A DNA stretch of 64,000 bases from Xanthomonas sp. (GTDB lineage Bacteria > Pseudomonadota > Gammaproteobacteria > Xanthomonadales > Xanthomonadaceae), in the NCBI RefSeq assembly GCF_017163755.1, contig NZ_JAFIWC010000004.1, positions 1 to 64,000 of the forward strand, given 5' to 3'. A program made the position numbers and the translations under genes. Below are positions 1-7,865 of this stretch, one piece after another. Below the pieces are notes generated by a model. That model did no database searches and was not told the DNA's origin. It saw only the letters and a list, made by a program, of their open reading frames with translations. Every line of letters starts with the position of its first letter. Position 1 is the first letter of the stretch.

Positions 1-19
1 CGCAATCACCGCACCGGTG

Positions 20-70
20 GCCCGTACCCTCATCCGCCCCTGCGGGGCACCTTCTCCCGATGGGAGAAGG
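20..70. repeat. Intergenic hairpin repeat, copy 1
   Basis: The segment contains the self-complementary 21 bases at 50-70 (CCTTCTCCCGATGGGAGAAGG) preceded by a small hairpin GCCCC-TGC-GGGGC and CCCTCATCC. The same element occurs in inverted orientation at 57878-57928, where the inner hairpin is GGCGC-GAA-GCGCC, so the stem pairing is kept although the bases differ. The rest of 1-196 holds no recognisable gene; it is the leader of the POT transporter gene. Confidence 0.7.
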
Positions 71-196
71 AAGCGCTTCCGGCGTGCACATACAGCGACC
101 CATTGCACCTCCCGCCATGGACCCGGCCCCTTCGGCCGCTGCGCTACCGCCAGCGCGCCTATACTCCGCCGCTGCCCTACTTCGCCAAGGCCCGCC

Positions 197-1963
197 GTGC
201 CCGCTTCCGCCCTGCCGCTGCGCGACGCGCGCGACGATTTCCTCGGCCATCCCAAGGGCGTCTACGTGTGTTTCTTCACCGAGATGTGGGAGCGCTTTTC
301 GTTCTACGGCATGAAGGCGCTGCTGTTGCTGTACCTGACCAAGTACCACCTGTTCGGCGACAAGGCTGGCCTGGATCTGCTCGGCGCCTATGGCGGGCTG
401 GTGTACTGCGTACCGGTGTTCGGCGGGCTGCTCGCCGACCGCTGGCTGGGCATGCGCAAGGCGGTGGTGTTCGGCGGCATCCTGCTGGTGCTGGGCCATC
501 TGGGCATGGCCTTCGAGGGCCACGCCGCCAGCCGCGTCGGCGGCCAGGTGCTGCGCGACACCTCGGCGCTGGGCGTGACCTACCTGTCGCTGGCGCTGAT
601 CATCATGGGCGTGGGCTTCCTCAAGCCGAACATCTCCAGCATCGTCGGCAAGCTGTACGCAGCCGACGATCCGCGCCGCGATTCGGGGTTCTCGCTGTTC
701 TACGCCGGCATCAACCTGGGCGCGCTGTTCGCCTCGCTGGTATGCGGCTTCCTCGGCGAGGCGTATGGCTGGCGCTACGGCTTCGGCGCCGCCGGCATCG
801 GCATGCTGCTCGGCCTGGGCATGTTCCTGTGGGGGCAGAAGTATCTGCACGGCCACGCCGAGCCGGCGCAGCCGGCGCTGCTGCGCCAGCGCGTGGCCGG
901 GCTGCCCCGCGAGTGGGCGATCTACCTGGGCGCGGTGCTGGCGGTGCTCCCGGTCGCGGGACTGATGTGGGCCGCGGCCAACGGCGCCTTCAGCCTCGGC
1001 GGCGAGATCTCGCTGGCGTTGATGCTGATGCTGGTGGTGCTCGGCGGCGTGCTGCTGTGGTTCGCCTGGTTCACCGGCACGCAGTGCACGTCGGTGCAGC
1101 GCCAGCAGATGATCGCGCTGATGCTGCTGATCGCGATGGCGCTGGTGTACTTCACCCTGTACGAGCAGAGCTACGGCTCCTGGGTCACCTTCACCGACCG
1201 CCTGCTGACCAAGGACATCGTGCCGGCGCTGGTGGTCCGCGACGGCACGCCGCTGCCGTGGTCGATCGCCTCGCTGCTGCTGGCGCCGCTGGGCTTCGTC
1301 GCCGCGGCGTGGCTGTCCGACCGCGATCCGGCATCGCGCGCGCCGCGCGTGCTGTTCGTCGCGGTAAGCGTGGCGATGCTGCTGTTCCTGGTGCGCGACT
1401 GCCTGGTGCTGCCGCAGACCGCCGGTTCGCTGACCTACCTGGGCGCGCTGTTCCTGGTGCTGCTGGCGCCGCTGTTCGCCGCGCTGTGGGCGTGGCTGGG
1501 GCGGCGCGGCGCCGATCCGTCGAAGCCGGCCAAGTCGGCGCTGGGGCTGCTGCTGGCCGGCCTGTCGTTCGTGCCGTTGGCGCTGGCCGCGCAACAGGTC
1601 GGCGCCAGCGGGCAGATGGCCAGCGTGTGGTGGCTGGTGCTGGCGTACTTCGTGCTGGAGGCAGGCGAGATGTGCCTGTCGCCGGTCGGCCTGTCGGCGG
1701 TGACGCAGCTGGCGCCGCCGCGCGTGGTCAGCCTGATGATGGGCACCTGGTTCCTGGCCACCGCGTTCTCCGAAGCGCTGGCGGCGCTGTTCGGCAAGCT
1801 CGCCGCGATCGAGGTGCCGGAGGGACAGACGATGGACGTCGCCGACGCGGCGGCCAGCTATGCGCAGTTGTTCTGGCTGATGACCGGGATCGGGCTGGGC
1901 TGCGCGGTGCTGGCGTTCCTCGCCGCGCCGCTGCTGCGGCGGATGATGCACGGCGTGCACTGA
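197..1963 (+). CDS. POT/PTR family peptide:proton symporter
   Basis: This is a proton-dependent oligopeptide transporter of the major facilitator superfamily in the inner membrane, expected to import di- and tripeptides. The N-terminal helix carries the family signature FFTEMWERFSFYGMKALL (ExxERFxYY-like) followed by a long series of hydrophobic segments. It has 588 residues from the GTG at 197, longer than the usual 450-520 of bacterial members, which fits the members with two extra helices. I chose the GTG because the 60 in-frame codons upstream read as low-complexity Arg/Pro translation of a repeat; the conserved part begins with LPLRDARDDFLGHPKGVYVCF. The next gene on the same strand is a metal transporter 111 bases away. 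Substrate is inferred from the family only. Confidence 0.9.
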   Translation: MPASALPLRDARDDFLGHPKGVYVCFFTEMWERFSFYGMKALLLLYLTKYHLFGDKAGLDLLGAYGGLVYCVPVFGGLLADRWLGMRKAVVFGGILLVLGHLGMAFEGHAASRVGGQVLRDTSALGVTYLSLALIIMGVGFLKPNISSIVGKLYAADDPRRDSGFSLFYAGINLGALFASLVCGFLGEAYGWRYGFGAAGIGMLLGLGMFLWGQKYLHGHAEPAQPALLRQRVAGLPREWAIYLGAVLAVLPVAGLMWAAANGAFSLGGEISLALMLMLVVLGGVLLWFAWFTGTQCTSVQRQQMIALMLLIAMALVYFTLYEQSYGSWVTFTDRLLTKDIVPALVVRDGTPLPWSIASLLLAPLGFVAAAWLSDRDPASRAPRVLFVAVSVAMLLFLVRDCLVLPQTAGSLTYLGALFLVLLAPLFAALWAWLGRRGADPSKPAKSALGLLLAGLSFVPLALAAQQVGASGQMASVWWLVLAYFVLEAGEMCLSPVGLSAVTQLAPPRVVSLMMGTWFLATAFSEALAALFGKLAAIEVPEGQTMDVADAAASYAQLFWLMTGIGLGCAVLAFLAAPLLRRMMHGVH

Positions 1964-2074
1964 GCGCGGCGCGGCCGCGGCGAGTGCATTCACGCGATGC
2001 ATGCATCGGCGGCCACGCGGAATTGATATCGCGGTTCCTACGCTCGGGGTCCTTTGGTTCGCGACGTTGCCGCA

Positions 2075-3400
2075 ATGGCATCTTCTTCTTCCCAAGCCCC
2101 CGCCCAGGCCGAAGTGCCGCAAGACACCCAGTCCCCGCCGTCGCGCCCGCCCGGACGCGGCCTGCTGCGCACGCTGGCCTCGGGCATCATCACCGGCGCC
2201 GCCGACGACGACCCGTCCGCGATCGGCACCTATGCCAGCGCCGGCGCACGCTTCGGCTTCGCGTTCCTGTGGGTGGCGCCGGTATTGCTGCCGATGATGT
2301 ACCTGGTGGTGTACCTGTCGGCGAAGCTGGGCCAGGTCTACGGCAAGGGCCTGTTCGCTATCATCCGCGACCGCTATCCGCGCTGGATCCTGTACCCGGC
2401 GGTGGCTGGCGCGTTCGTCGGCAACGTGATCGAGGCGGCGGCCAACCTGGGCGGCATCGGCGCCGCGTTGAACCTGCTGGTGCCGGTCCCGGTGCCGGTG
2501 ATCGTCGTGGTCGCCGCGGTGACGATCTTCGCGCTGCAGTTCTTCGGCTCCTACGAACTGCTCAAGCGGATCTTCAAGTGGCTGGCGCTGGCGCTGTTCG
2601 CCTACATCGGCGCGGCGCTGCTGGCCAAGCCGGATCCGTGGCAGGTGCTGCGCGGCACCTTCGTGCCGAAGATCGAGTTCAGCAAGGAGTACCTGTCGAT
2701 GATCGTCGCCTGCATCGGCACGTCGCTGTCGGCGTACATCTTCACCTGGCAATCCAACCAGGAAGTGGAGGACCAGATCGCCGCCGGGCGCACGACCGTG
2801 GCCCAGCGCAAGGGCGCCAGCGCCGCCGAGCTGCGCCGCACCCGCCGCGACGTGGTCGCCGGCATGCTGTTCTCCAACATCATCCTGTACTTCATCATCC
2901 TGTCCACCGCCTCGACCCTGCACAGCTCCGGGCAGACCGAGATCGACAGCGCCGCGCAGGCCGCCGCGGCGCTGGAGCCGATCGCCGGCAATGCGGCCAA
3001 GTGGCTGTTCGCGCTGGGCGTGGTCGGCGTGGGTTTCCTGGCGGTGCCGGTCATGACCACCGGCGCGGCCTACGACCTGGTCCAGGGCGCGGGCCTGAAG
3101 GGCAGCCTGCACGCGCGTCCCGGCCAGGCCAAGGTGTTCTACGCCACCATCGCGCTGGTGACGGCGGTGGCGGTGGCGCTGAACTTCCTCGGCTTCAACC
3201 CGATGAAGGCGCTGGTGTGGTCGGGCATCGTGCAGGGCTTCTCGGTGCCGCCGCTGCTGTTGCTGATGATGCTGATGGCCAACGACCGCAAGGTGGTGGG
3301 CGCGCGCACCAACAGCCGCTTCACCAATGTGCTCGGCTGGATCACGGTGGCGGCGACCTTCGCCGCGACAGGCTGCCTGGTGTTCACGATGCTGCTGTAG
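2075..3400 (+). CDS. NRAMP-family divalent metal transporter, atypical subgroup
   Basis: This is a multi-spanning inner-membrane protein of the NRAMP (SLC11) fold, 441 residues from the ATG at 2075; a TTG seven codons earlier is possible. Helix 1 carries DDDPSAIGTY where classical NRAMPs have the metal-binding DPGN. The helix 6 region reads GTSLSAYIFTWQSNQEVE where classical members have MPH. This matches a subgroup seen in proteobacteria with DPSGIxTY and TxxQxxQEVE motifs. Because the methionine that selects manganese or iron is absent, the transported ion cannot be assigned; magnesium or manganese are both possible. Confidence 0.82.
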   Translation: MASSSSQAPAQAEVPQDTQSPPSRPPGRGLLRTLASGIITGAADDDPSAIGTYASAGARFGFAFLWVAPVLLPMMYLVVYLSAKLGQVYGKGLFAIIRDRYPRWILYPAVAGAFVGNVIEAAANLGGIGAALNLLVPVPVPVIVVVAAVTIFALQFFGSYELLKRIFKWLALALFAYIGAALLAKPDPWQVLRGTFVPKIEFSKEYLSMIVACIGTSLSAYIFTWQSNQEVEDQIAAGRTTVAQRKGASAAELRRTRRDVVAGMLFSNIILYFIILSTASTLHSSGQTEIDSAAQAAAALEPIAGNAAKWLFALGVVGVGFLAVPVMTTGAAYDLVQGAGLKGSLHARPGQAKVFYATIALVTAVAVALNFLGFNPMKALVWSGIVQGFSVPPLLLLMMLMANDRKVVGARTNSRFTNVLGWITVAATFAATGCLVFTMLL

Positions 3401-3504
3401 CTGCGCAAAAGCTGCGCAACTGAAAAACTTTCGCTGCGCGCCGCGGCGCGGCCGCCATGCAAGCGCGGCATGGCGCACGTTGCGGCGCGAGCGACCGGTT
3501 GTAG

Positions 3505-4149
3505 ATGCTGGCATGTTTTCTGCAACGCTTGGACACCGCTTTCGTGGCTGTGATGGCGATGATCCGTAGCTTCCTTCAAGTGCGCGTGCCGGCGTGGCCG
3601 ATCCAGGATCCGGCCGCGGCAGGCAGGACCAGCGAAATCTCCCTGGGCGGCCAGGCGCAGATCCTGGTGTTCTGGGGCGGCGACGTGCGCAACGAACGCG
3701 CGCTGTTCGGGCGCCGCGACGGCGCGCCCGGCGAGGTGATCGCCAGCGAGCATCGCGATCTTGGAATTCGCGGCGCGCAGGCGGCGGTATGGGAAACCCA
3801 GCGTTGCCTGGTGCCGATGACCGGGTTCAGCGTCGGCGAGGGCGCGCATGCCGGCAGCTGGATCTGCGAGGACCGCGGCCCGTTGTTCGCGGTGGGCGTT
3901 CGCAGCGCCATCGCCACGCGCGAAGGTTTCCATCTGTCGTGTTTTTCGCTGCTGACGCAGCCGTGCGCCACGCGCGGCGGGGGACCGCCGGAAGTGCCGG
4001 TACTGATCGGCGCCGACGACGTGATCGAGTGGTTCTATCTGGATGGCGAGCAGGCGCTGCAGCGCGTGAAACAGGCCAAATCCAGGCGTTTCCTCAGCGC
4101 GCTAGCGGGCCCGCAGACGGGCACGCTCGGGTCCCGCCGCGTGCACTGA
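3505..4149 (+). CDS. Degenerate SRAP (YedK/HMCES)-like protein
   Basis: The 214-residue product is not clearly like a characterised enzyme, but its middle resembles the SOS-response-associated peptidase fold. VRNERA (61-66) matches the INARAET strand, RCLVPMTGF (100-108) matches RCLIPADGFYEW, LFAVGVRS (about 127-134) matches the following FAGLW strand, and FSLLTQ...PPEVPVLIGADDVIEWF matches the IHDRMPVIL-type C-terminus. The residues needed for DNA-protein crosslinking are missing: there is no Met-Cys start, the Glu after GF is Val/Gly, and the IHDRMP histidine is absent. The start is uncertain; ATG 3553 or 3559 are alternatives. It sits alone between the metal transporter and the sigma-54 regulator. 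Function unknown; the resemblance is my reading of motifs. Confidence 0.6.
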   Translation: MLACFLQRLDTAFVAVMAMIRSFLQVRVPAWPIQDPAAAGRTSEISLGGQAQILVFWGGDVRNERALFGRRDGAPGEVIASEHRDLGIRGAQAAVWETQRCLVPMTGFSVGEGAHAGSWICEDRGPLFAVGVRSAIATREGFHLSCFSLLTQPCATRGGGPPEVPVLIGADDVIEWFYLDGEQALQRVKQAKSRRFLSALAGPQTGTLGSRRVH

Positions 4150-4294
4150 TTGCACGCCGCGTCGACGGATGCTTGACGGCGCGCGAACGCGATCGCCGCG
4201 CTTCAGCATGCTGAGCGGACATCGACATTTTTTTCGCCTCGCGATCACGGCGCATGGGCAACATAGAGGTTCCCATTCTTTCCGGACTCAACGC

Positions 4295-5623
4295 ATGGGC
4301 AGGCCATTGCTCGCGATCGTGGAAGGCGACCGGCCCTTCCTCGAGCGCACCGCGGAGTTCGCCGTCAGGCGCGGATTCGCGGTCACCCAACTCAAGTCCC
4401 CGGCGCATGCGCGCGCGTGGCTGCAGCAGCACCGCGCCGACCTGCTGCTGCTCGACACCGATGCGCATCACGACGACGCGATGGACCTGGTCAACGGCCT
4501 GGTCGGCAAGCCGTGCCCGCGGATCGTGCTGCTGACTGCGGCCGAGCAGATGCCGCAGTGGCGCGGGTTGGCCGCAGAGAGCGTGGATCTGCTGGAAAAG
4601 CCGCAGGCGCCGCAGCAGCTGGACGTGCTGCTCGGCGACGTCCTGCGCCGCCTGCCGCAGCAGCGCGGGCATGCCCCGTTCGGCATCGTCGGCGATTGCG
4701 CGGCGATCGCCAGGGTGCAACGGGACATCGCCCGCGTGGCGCCGCTGGACATCTCGGTACTGATCACCGGCGAGACCGGCACCGGCAAGGAACTGATGGC
4801 CAAGGCGATACACGAGGCGAGCGGGCGCGAGGGACGGCTGGTGGCGGTCAACTGCGGCGCCATCCCGGCCGAACTGCTCGCCAGCCAGCTGTTTGGCCAC
4901 GAGCGCGGCAGCTTCACCGGCGCCAACCAGCGCCATGCCGGCTACTTCGAACAGGCGCAGGGCGGCACGCTGTTCCTCGACGAAGTGGGCGAGATGCCGC
5001 CGGAACTGCAGGTGTACCTGCTGCGCTGCCTGGAGACCCGCGCGATCACCCGCGTGGGCAGCGAGGCGGAGGTGAAGCTGGACGTGCGCATCGTGGCGGC
5101 GACGCACCGCGATCTGGTCAGCTCGGAAAGCACGCTGCGCCGCGACCTGTACTACCGCCTGTCGCAATACGTGATCGAACTGCCGCCGTTGCGCGAGCGC
5201 GGCGACGACGTGCACCTGATCGCCGATGCGCTGCTGGACGAGCTCAACGAGCGCTACGGCACCCGCAAGCAGATGGACGCGTTCTCGCGCAGCGTGCTCG
5301 AGCGGCACAGCTGGCCGGGCAACGTGCGCGAGCTGTCCAGCGCGGTCGCGCGCGCCTACTACCGCGCCGACGGCGACGTGGTCACGGTGGAGCCGCTGGT
5401 GGACGCTTCGCCGGCCGCGCATCCGCCGGCCGCGCGCGGCCGCCACGCCGCGTCCGACGAGGAAGTGACGTTCCGCGTCGGCACGCCGCTCAAGCAGGTC
5501 GAGGAGGAGATGCTGGCGCGCACGCTGATGGTCAACGGCGGCGACAAGTCGGCCGCCGCGCGCAGCCTCGGCATCAGCGTGCGCACCATCTACAACCTGA
5601 TGTCGCGCAGCAACCGCAACTGA
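4295..5623 (+). CDS. Sigma-54-dependent response regulator (enhancer-binding protein)
   Basis: This is an NtrC-type transcriptional activator of 442 residues. Residues 1-115 form a receiver domain with the expected acidic pocket (Glu10, Asp12), phosphoacceptor Asp54, Thr81 and Lys102. Residues about 128-360 form the AAA+ domain with Walker A GETGTGKE (159-166), the sigma-54 contact loop GSFTGA (205-210; Ser replaces the usual Ala), Walker B GTLFLDEVGEMP, and WPGNVREL. The C-terminus is a Fis-type helix-turn-helix (SAAARSLGISVRTIYNLM). ATG 4295 is chosen because the receiver begins there. No histidine kinase gene is adjacent. It converges on the glycan operon at 5669-17451, whose promoter looks sigma-54 dependent, so that operon is its probable target. 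Confidence 0.92.
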   Translation: MGRPLLAIVEGDRPFLERTAEFAVRRGFAVTQLKSPAHARAWLQQHRADLLLLDTDAHHDDAMDLVNGLVGKPCPRIVLLTAAEQMPQWRGLAAESVDLLEKPQAPQQLDVLLGDVLRRLPQQRGHAPFGIVGDCAAIARVQRDIARVAPLDISVLITGETGTGKELMAKAIHEASGREGRLVAVNCGAIPAELLASQLFGHERGSFTGANQRHAGYFEQAQGGTLFLDEVGEMPPELQVYLLRCLETRAITRVGSEAEVKLDVRIVAATHRDLVSSESTLRRDLYYRLSQYVIELPPLRERGDDVHLIADALLDELNERYGTRKQMDAFSRSVLERHSWPGNVRELSSAVARAYYRADGDVVTVEPLVDASPAAHPPAARGRHAASDEEVTFRVGTPLKQVEEEMLARTLMVNGGDKSAAARSLGISVRTIYNLMSRSNRN

Positions 5624-5625
5624 GA

Positions 5626-5663
5626 GCGCCTGCCGCTGGAATGTCCGCTGGCGCCGCAGGCGC
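5626..5663. terminator. Hairpin between convergent genes
   Basis: GCGCCTGC at 5626-5633 pairs perfectly with GCAGGCGC at 5656-5663 in the gap between the stop of the sigma-54 regulator and the stop of the methyltransferase. No T-tract follows on either side, so it is at best a weak bidirectional terminator or a transcript-end stabiliser. Confidence 0.3.
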
Positions 5664-5668
5664 GCCGC

Positions 5669-6445
5669 TCAGCCCTGGGTGGCCGCGCGCAGTTCCTCCT
5701 CGATCATCTGCGCATAGCCGCGCGGCACCTCCCTGGGGCGGCACAGGTAGGTTTCGTCGGCGATGCGCGCGTCCACCGCAAAGCCCGCGCTGCGCAGCAT
5801 CGCCTCGACCGCGGCATGGTTGGGCGCCCACCAGTTGGTGGGATCGTCGGCCAGGCGATGCTCGATGAACGCCATCTTCGGCCAGCCGGGCTCGAGCATC
5901 AGCGTGCGCTCGACCATGTCGATATCGCGCGGCGCGGCGTACACCTCCTCGCCGGGCATGGTCATGGTCTGCAGTACCAGGCAGCGGCGGGTGATGCGGC
6001 GCACGATGTCCAGCGCCAGCAGCGGATGCCGCAGGTGGTAGAGCACGCCCATCAGCCAGACCAGGTCGTACTGCCCGGCCTCGCGCGCCAGGTCGTAGAT
6101 CTGCATCTGCCGGAACTGGACCTGCCGTTCCAGGCCCAGCTGCGTCGCCGCCCAGCGCGCCTGGCGCAGGTAGTGCGCGTTCACGTCGATGGCGGTGACC
6201 TGCGCGCCGCGCTTGGCCAGCTCGAAGCTGTAGTAGCCGGCGTTGCAGCCGATGTCCAGCACGCGCCAGCCGCGCAGGTCGGCGGGAACGTGCGCGGCGA
6301 TCTGGCGCCACTTGAACGCGGGAAAATCGCCGTAGGGATGGTCCGGCGCGGTCTGCCGCCCTCCCGGCAGGTGCAGGTTGTGGAACCAGGGCGCCAGGGT
6401 CTGGATGTCGGCGTCGGCGGTCGCTAGCGGTGCGGCGGAGTTCAT
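5669..6445 (-). CDS. SAM-dependent methyltransferase of a glycan cluster
   Basis: This is a class I S-adenosylmethionine methyltransferase of 258 residues. The SAM-binding motif VLDIGCNAGYYSFELAKRGAQVTAIDVN lies at about residues 67-94, and the acidic post-motif QYDLVWLMGVLYHLRHPL follows. The N-terminal FHNLHLPGGRQTAPDHPYGDFPAFKW is typical of a family (TIGR04290-like, related in fold to CmoB) that I recall being found next to glycosyltransferases and sugar epimerases. It is the last gene of the minus-strand operon, 41 bases after the small acidic protein. It probably methylates a sugar of the glycan made by the operon, but no acceptor can be read from the sequence. Confidence 0.8.
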   Translation of the reverse strand: MNSAAPLATADADIQTLAPWFHNLHLPGGRQTAPDHPYGDFPAFKWRQIAAHVPADLRGWRVLDIGCNAGYYSFELAKRGAQVTAIDVNAHYLRQARWAATQLGLERQVQFRQMQIYDLAREAGQYDLVWLMGVLYHLRHPLLALDIVRRITRRCLVLQTMTMPGEEVYAAPRDIDMVERTLMLEPGWPKMAFIEHRLADDPTNWWAPNHAAVEAMLRSAGFAVDARIADETYLCRPREVPRGYAQMIEEELRAATQG

Positions 6446-6486
6446 GGCGGTGTCTGCCTCGTTCTTGGCCGGAGATGGAGCGGCTG

Positions 6487-6762
6487 TCAGTCGCGACGCA
6501 CGAGCTTGAAGAAGCGGCTTTGGCTGCCGTCGCTGGTCTTGTCCTGGTACAGGAACGCCAGTTCCTCTTCCTCGAACTTGTCGAAGAACTCTTCCCAGGT
6601 GATCTCCTCCAGCGAGGCGTCGTCGCGGAACAGGATGCGCAGGATGCCGGCGTCCTCGTCGCCCTCGGTGCCGCGCACGTTGGCCGGCCGTCCGCCGCGC
6701 GCTTCGGCCCAGCGGCGGATCTCGTCGTGGTCGGTGGTGGTCTTGGCGTCGTGGTTGCTCAT
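6487..6762 (-). CDS. Small acidic conserved protein
   Basis: This 91-residue protein is rich in Asp and Glu and begins MSNHDAKTTTDHDEIRRWAEARGGRPANV. It contains the segment LEEITWEEFFDKFEEEELAFLYQD and ends SQSRFFKLVRRD. It has no signal peptide, membrane segment or known catalytic motif. I recall proteins of this type being labelled 1,4-alpha-glucan branching enzyme by annotation transfer; it is far too short for that enzyme and the name should not be used. Its ATG overlaps the stop of the upstream CgeB-type gene as ATGA, which implies translational coupling and a role in the same locus. Function unknown. Confidence 0.8.
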   Translation of the reverse strand: MSNHDAKTTTDHDEIRRWAEARGGRPANVRGTEGDEDAGILRILFRDDASLEEITWEEFFDKFEEEELAFLYQDKTSDGSQSRFFKLVRRD

Positions 6763-7865
6763 GCTGCGTACTCCCGTGGTTGAGAAGACCTGGCGGGGCG
6801 CGCGGCCAGGTCCAGGTAGTGCCGGAGCGCCTGCGCCCGGTGCGCGGCGGTGTGCTCGGCCAGCACCCGGCGCCGCGCGCCCTGCCCGATCGCCTGGCGC
6901 TGCGCCTCGGGCATGTCGCGCAGCCAGCCGACCACCTGCTCGGCGCTGCGCGCGATCAGGATCTCCTTGCCCGGCTCGAACAATTCCTCCAGGCCGTCCC
7001 ACGCGTCGGAGATGATCGGGGTGGCGCAGGCGGCCGCCTCGAACAGCCTCACGCTCGGCGACCAGCCCGCGGCGACCATGTCGGCGCGGGTGACGTTGAG
7101 CGTGAAGCGCTGCCGGTTGTAGAAGTCGCGGTGCCGCGCCGGCGGCAGGTGCTCGATGCGCTCCACGTTGCCCGGCCACTCGATCGTCGGCGGGTACATC
7201 GGGCCGGCGACGACGAAGCGCCCGTCGCGCCAGTCGCGCGCCGGCTGCAGCAGCAGGCGCTCGAGCACCGGCTGGCGGTCGTCGCTGTAGGTGCCCATGT
7301 AGCCCAGGTCGTGCTGCGCCGGCTGCGCCTGCGGGTAGTAGCGCGCCGGGTCGAACGCGCAGTACAGCGGCAGCGCGCGCGGCGCGCCGTAGCGCTGTTC
7401 CAGGCGCTGCAGGGTCGGGCCGCCGGTGAACGACAGGTACAGGTCGTAGCGCGGAATCAGCGCCGGCGACAGGTACTCGCAGCGGCCCCGCTCCAGCGCC
7501 GCCAGGGTCACCGGGGTGTCGATATCGTAGAAGGCGACGACGCCGCGCGCGGTGCGCTGCGCCCAGGCGCCGACCGCGATGCCGTCCGGCACGTAGGAAC
7601 CCACGATCACTAGGTCCGCCGCGGCCACCGCGTCGGCGTAGCGGTCGTGCAGCTCGTCCAGGCTGGCGTACAGCGCCGGTTCGCACGGCAGCTCGTGCGC
7701 CGCGTCCTGGTTGTCGGCGTACCACGGCACGTCGCGCTCCAGGAACAGCACGCGGTCGCCCTGGGCCTGCAGCGCGTCGACCAGCGCACGGAACGTGGTG
7801 GCATGGCCGTTGCCCCACGACGAACGCAGGCTCAGGCCGAGGATGACGATGTCGCGCGCGCCCAT
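6759..7865 (-). CDS. CgeB-type glycosyltransferase (first of three)
   Basis: This 368-residue cytoplasmic glycosyltransferase has the GT-B layout of the spore-protein CgeB/YkvP family. The N-terminal Rossmann half starts DIVILGLSLRSSWGNGHATTFRALVDAL. A middle segment reads VVAFYDIDTPVTLAAL...YLSFTGGPTLQRLEQ. The C-terminal half carries VRLFEAAACATPIISDAWDGLEELFEPGKEILI, the donor-binding E-rich motif of the glycosyltransferase 1-2 domain. Its start overlaps the stop of the next upstream gene as ATGA. It is clearly paralogous to the products at 7865-8956 and 8949-10079, so the three probably add successive sugars. Donor and acceptor are unknown. Confidence 0.85.
   Translation of the reverse strand: MGARDIVILGLSLRSSWGNGHATTFRALVDALQAQGDRVLFLERDVPWYADNQDAAHELPCEPALYASLDELHDRYADAVAAADLVIVGSYVPDGIAVGAWAQRTARGVVAFYDIDTPVTLAALERGRCEYLSPALIPRYDLYLSFTGGPTLQRLEQRYGAPRALPLYCAFDPARYYPQAQPAQHDLGYMGTYSDDRQPVLERLLLQPARDWRDGRFVVAGPMYPPTIEWPGNVERIEHLPPARHRDFYNRQRFTLNVTRADMVAAGWSPSVRLFEAAACATPIISDAWDGLEELFEPGKEILIARSAEQVVGWLRDMPEAQRQAIGQGARRRVLAEHTAAHRAQALRHYLDLAARPARSSQPREYAA

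Noticed and set aside
103-3423. 1106-residue plus-strand frame
   Set aside because: It runs out of frame across the POT and NRAMP genes and is an Arg/Pro/Ala-rich shadow typical of high-GC DNA.
4094-5446. 450-residue minus-strand frame
   Set aside because: It is antisense to the sigma-54 regulator and has no motifs.
6487-6762. 1,4-alpha-glucan branching enzyme
   Set aside because: The protein has 91 residues and none of the GH13 motifs.
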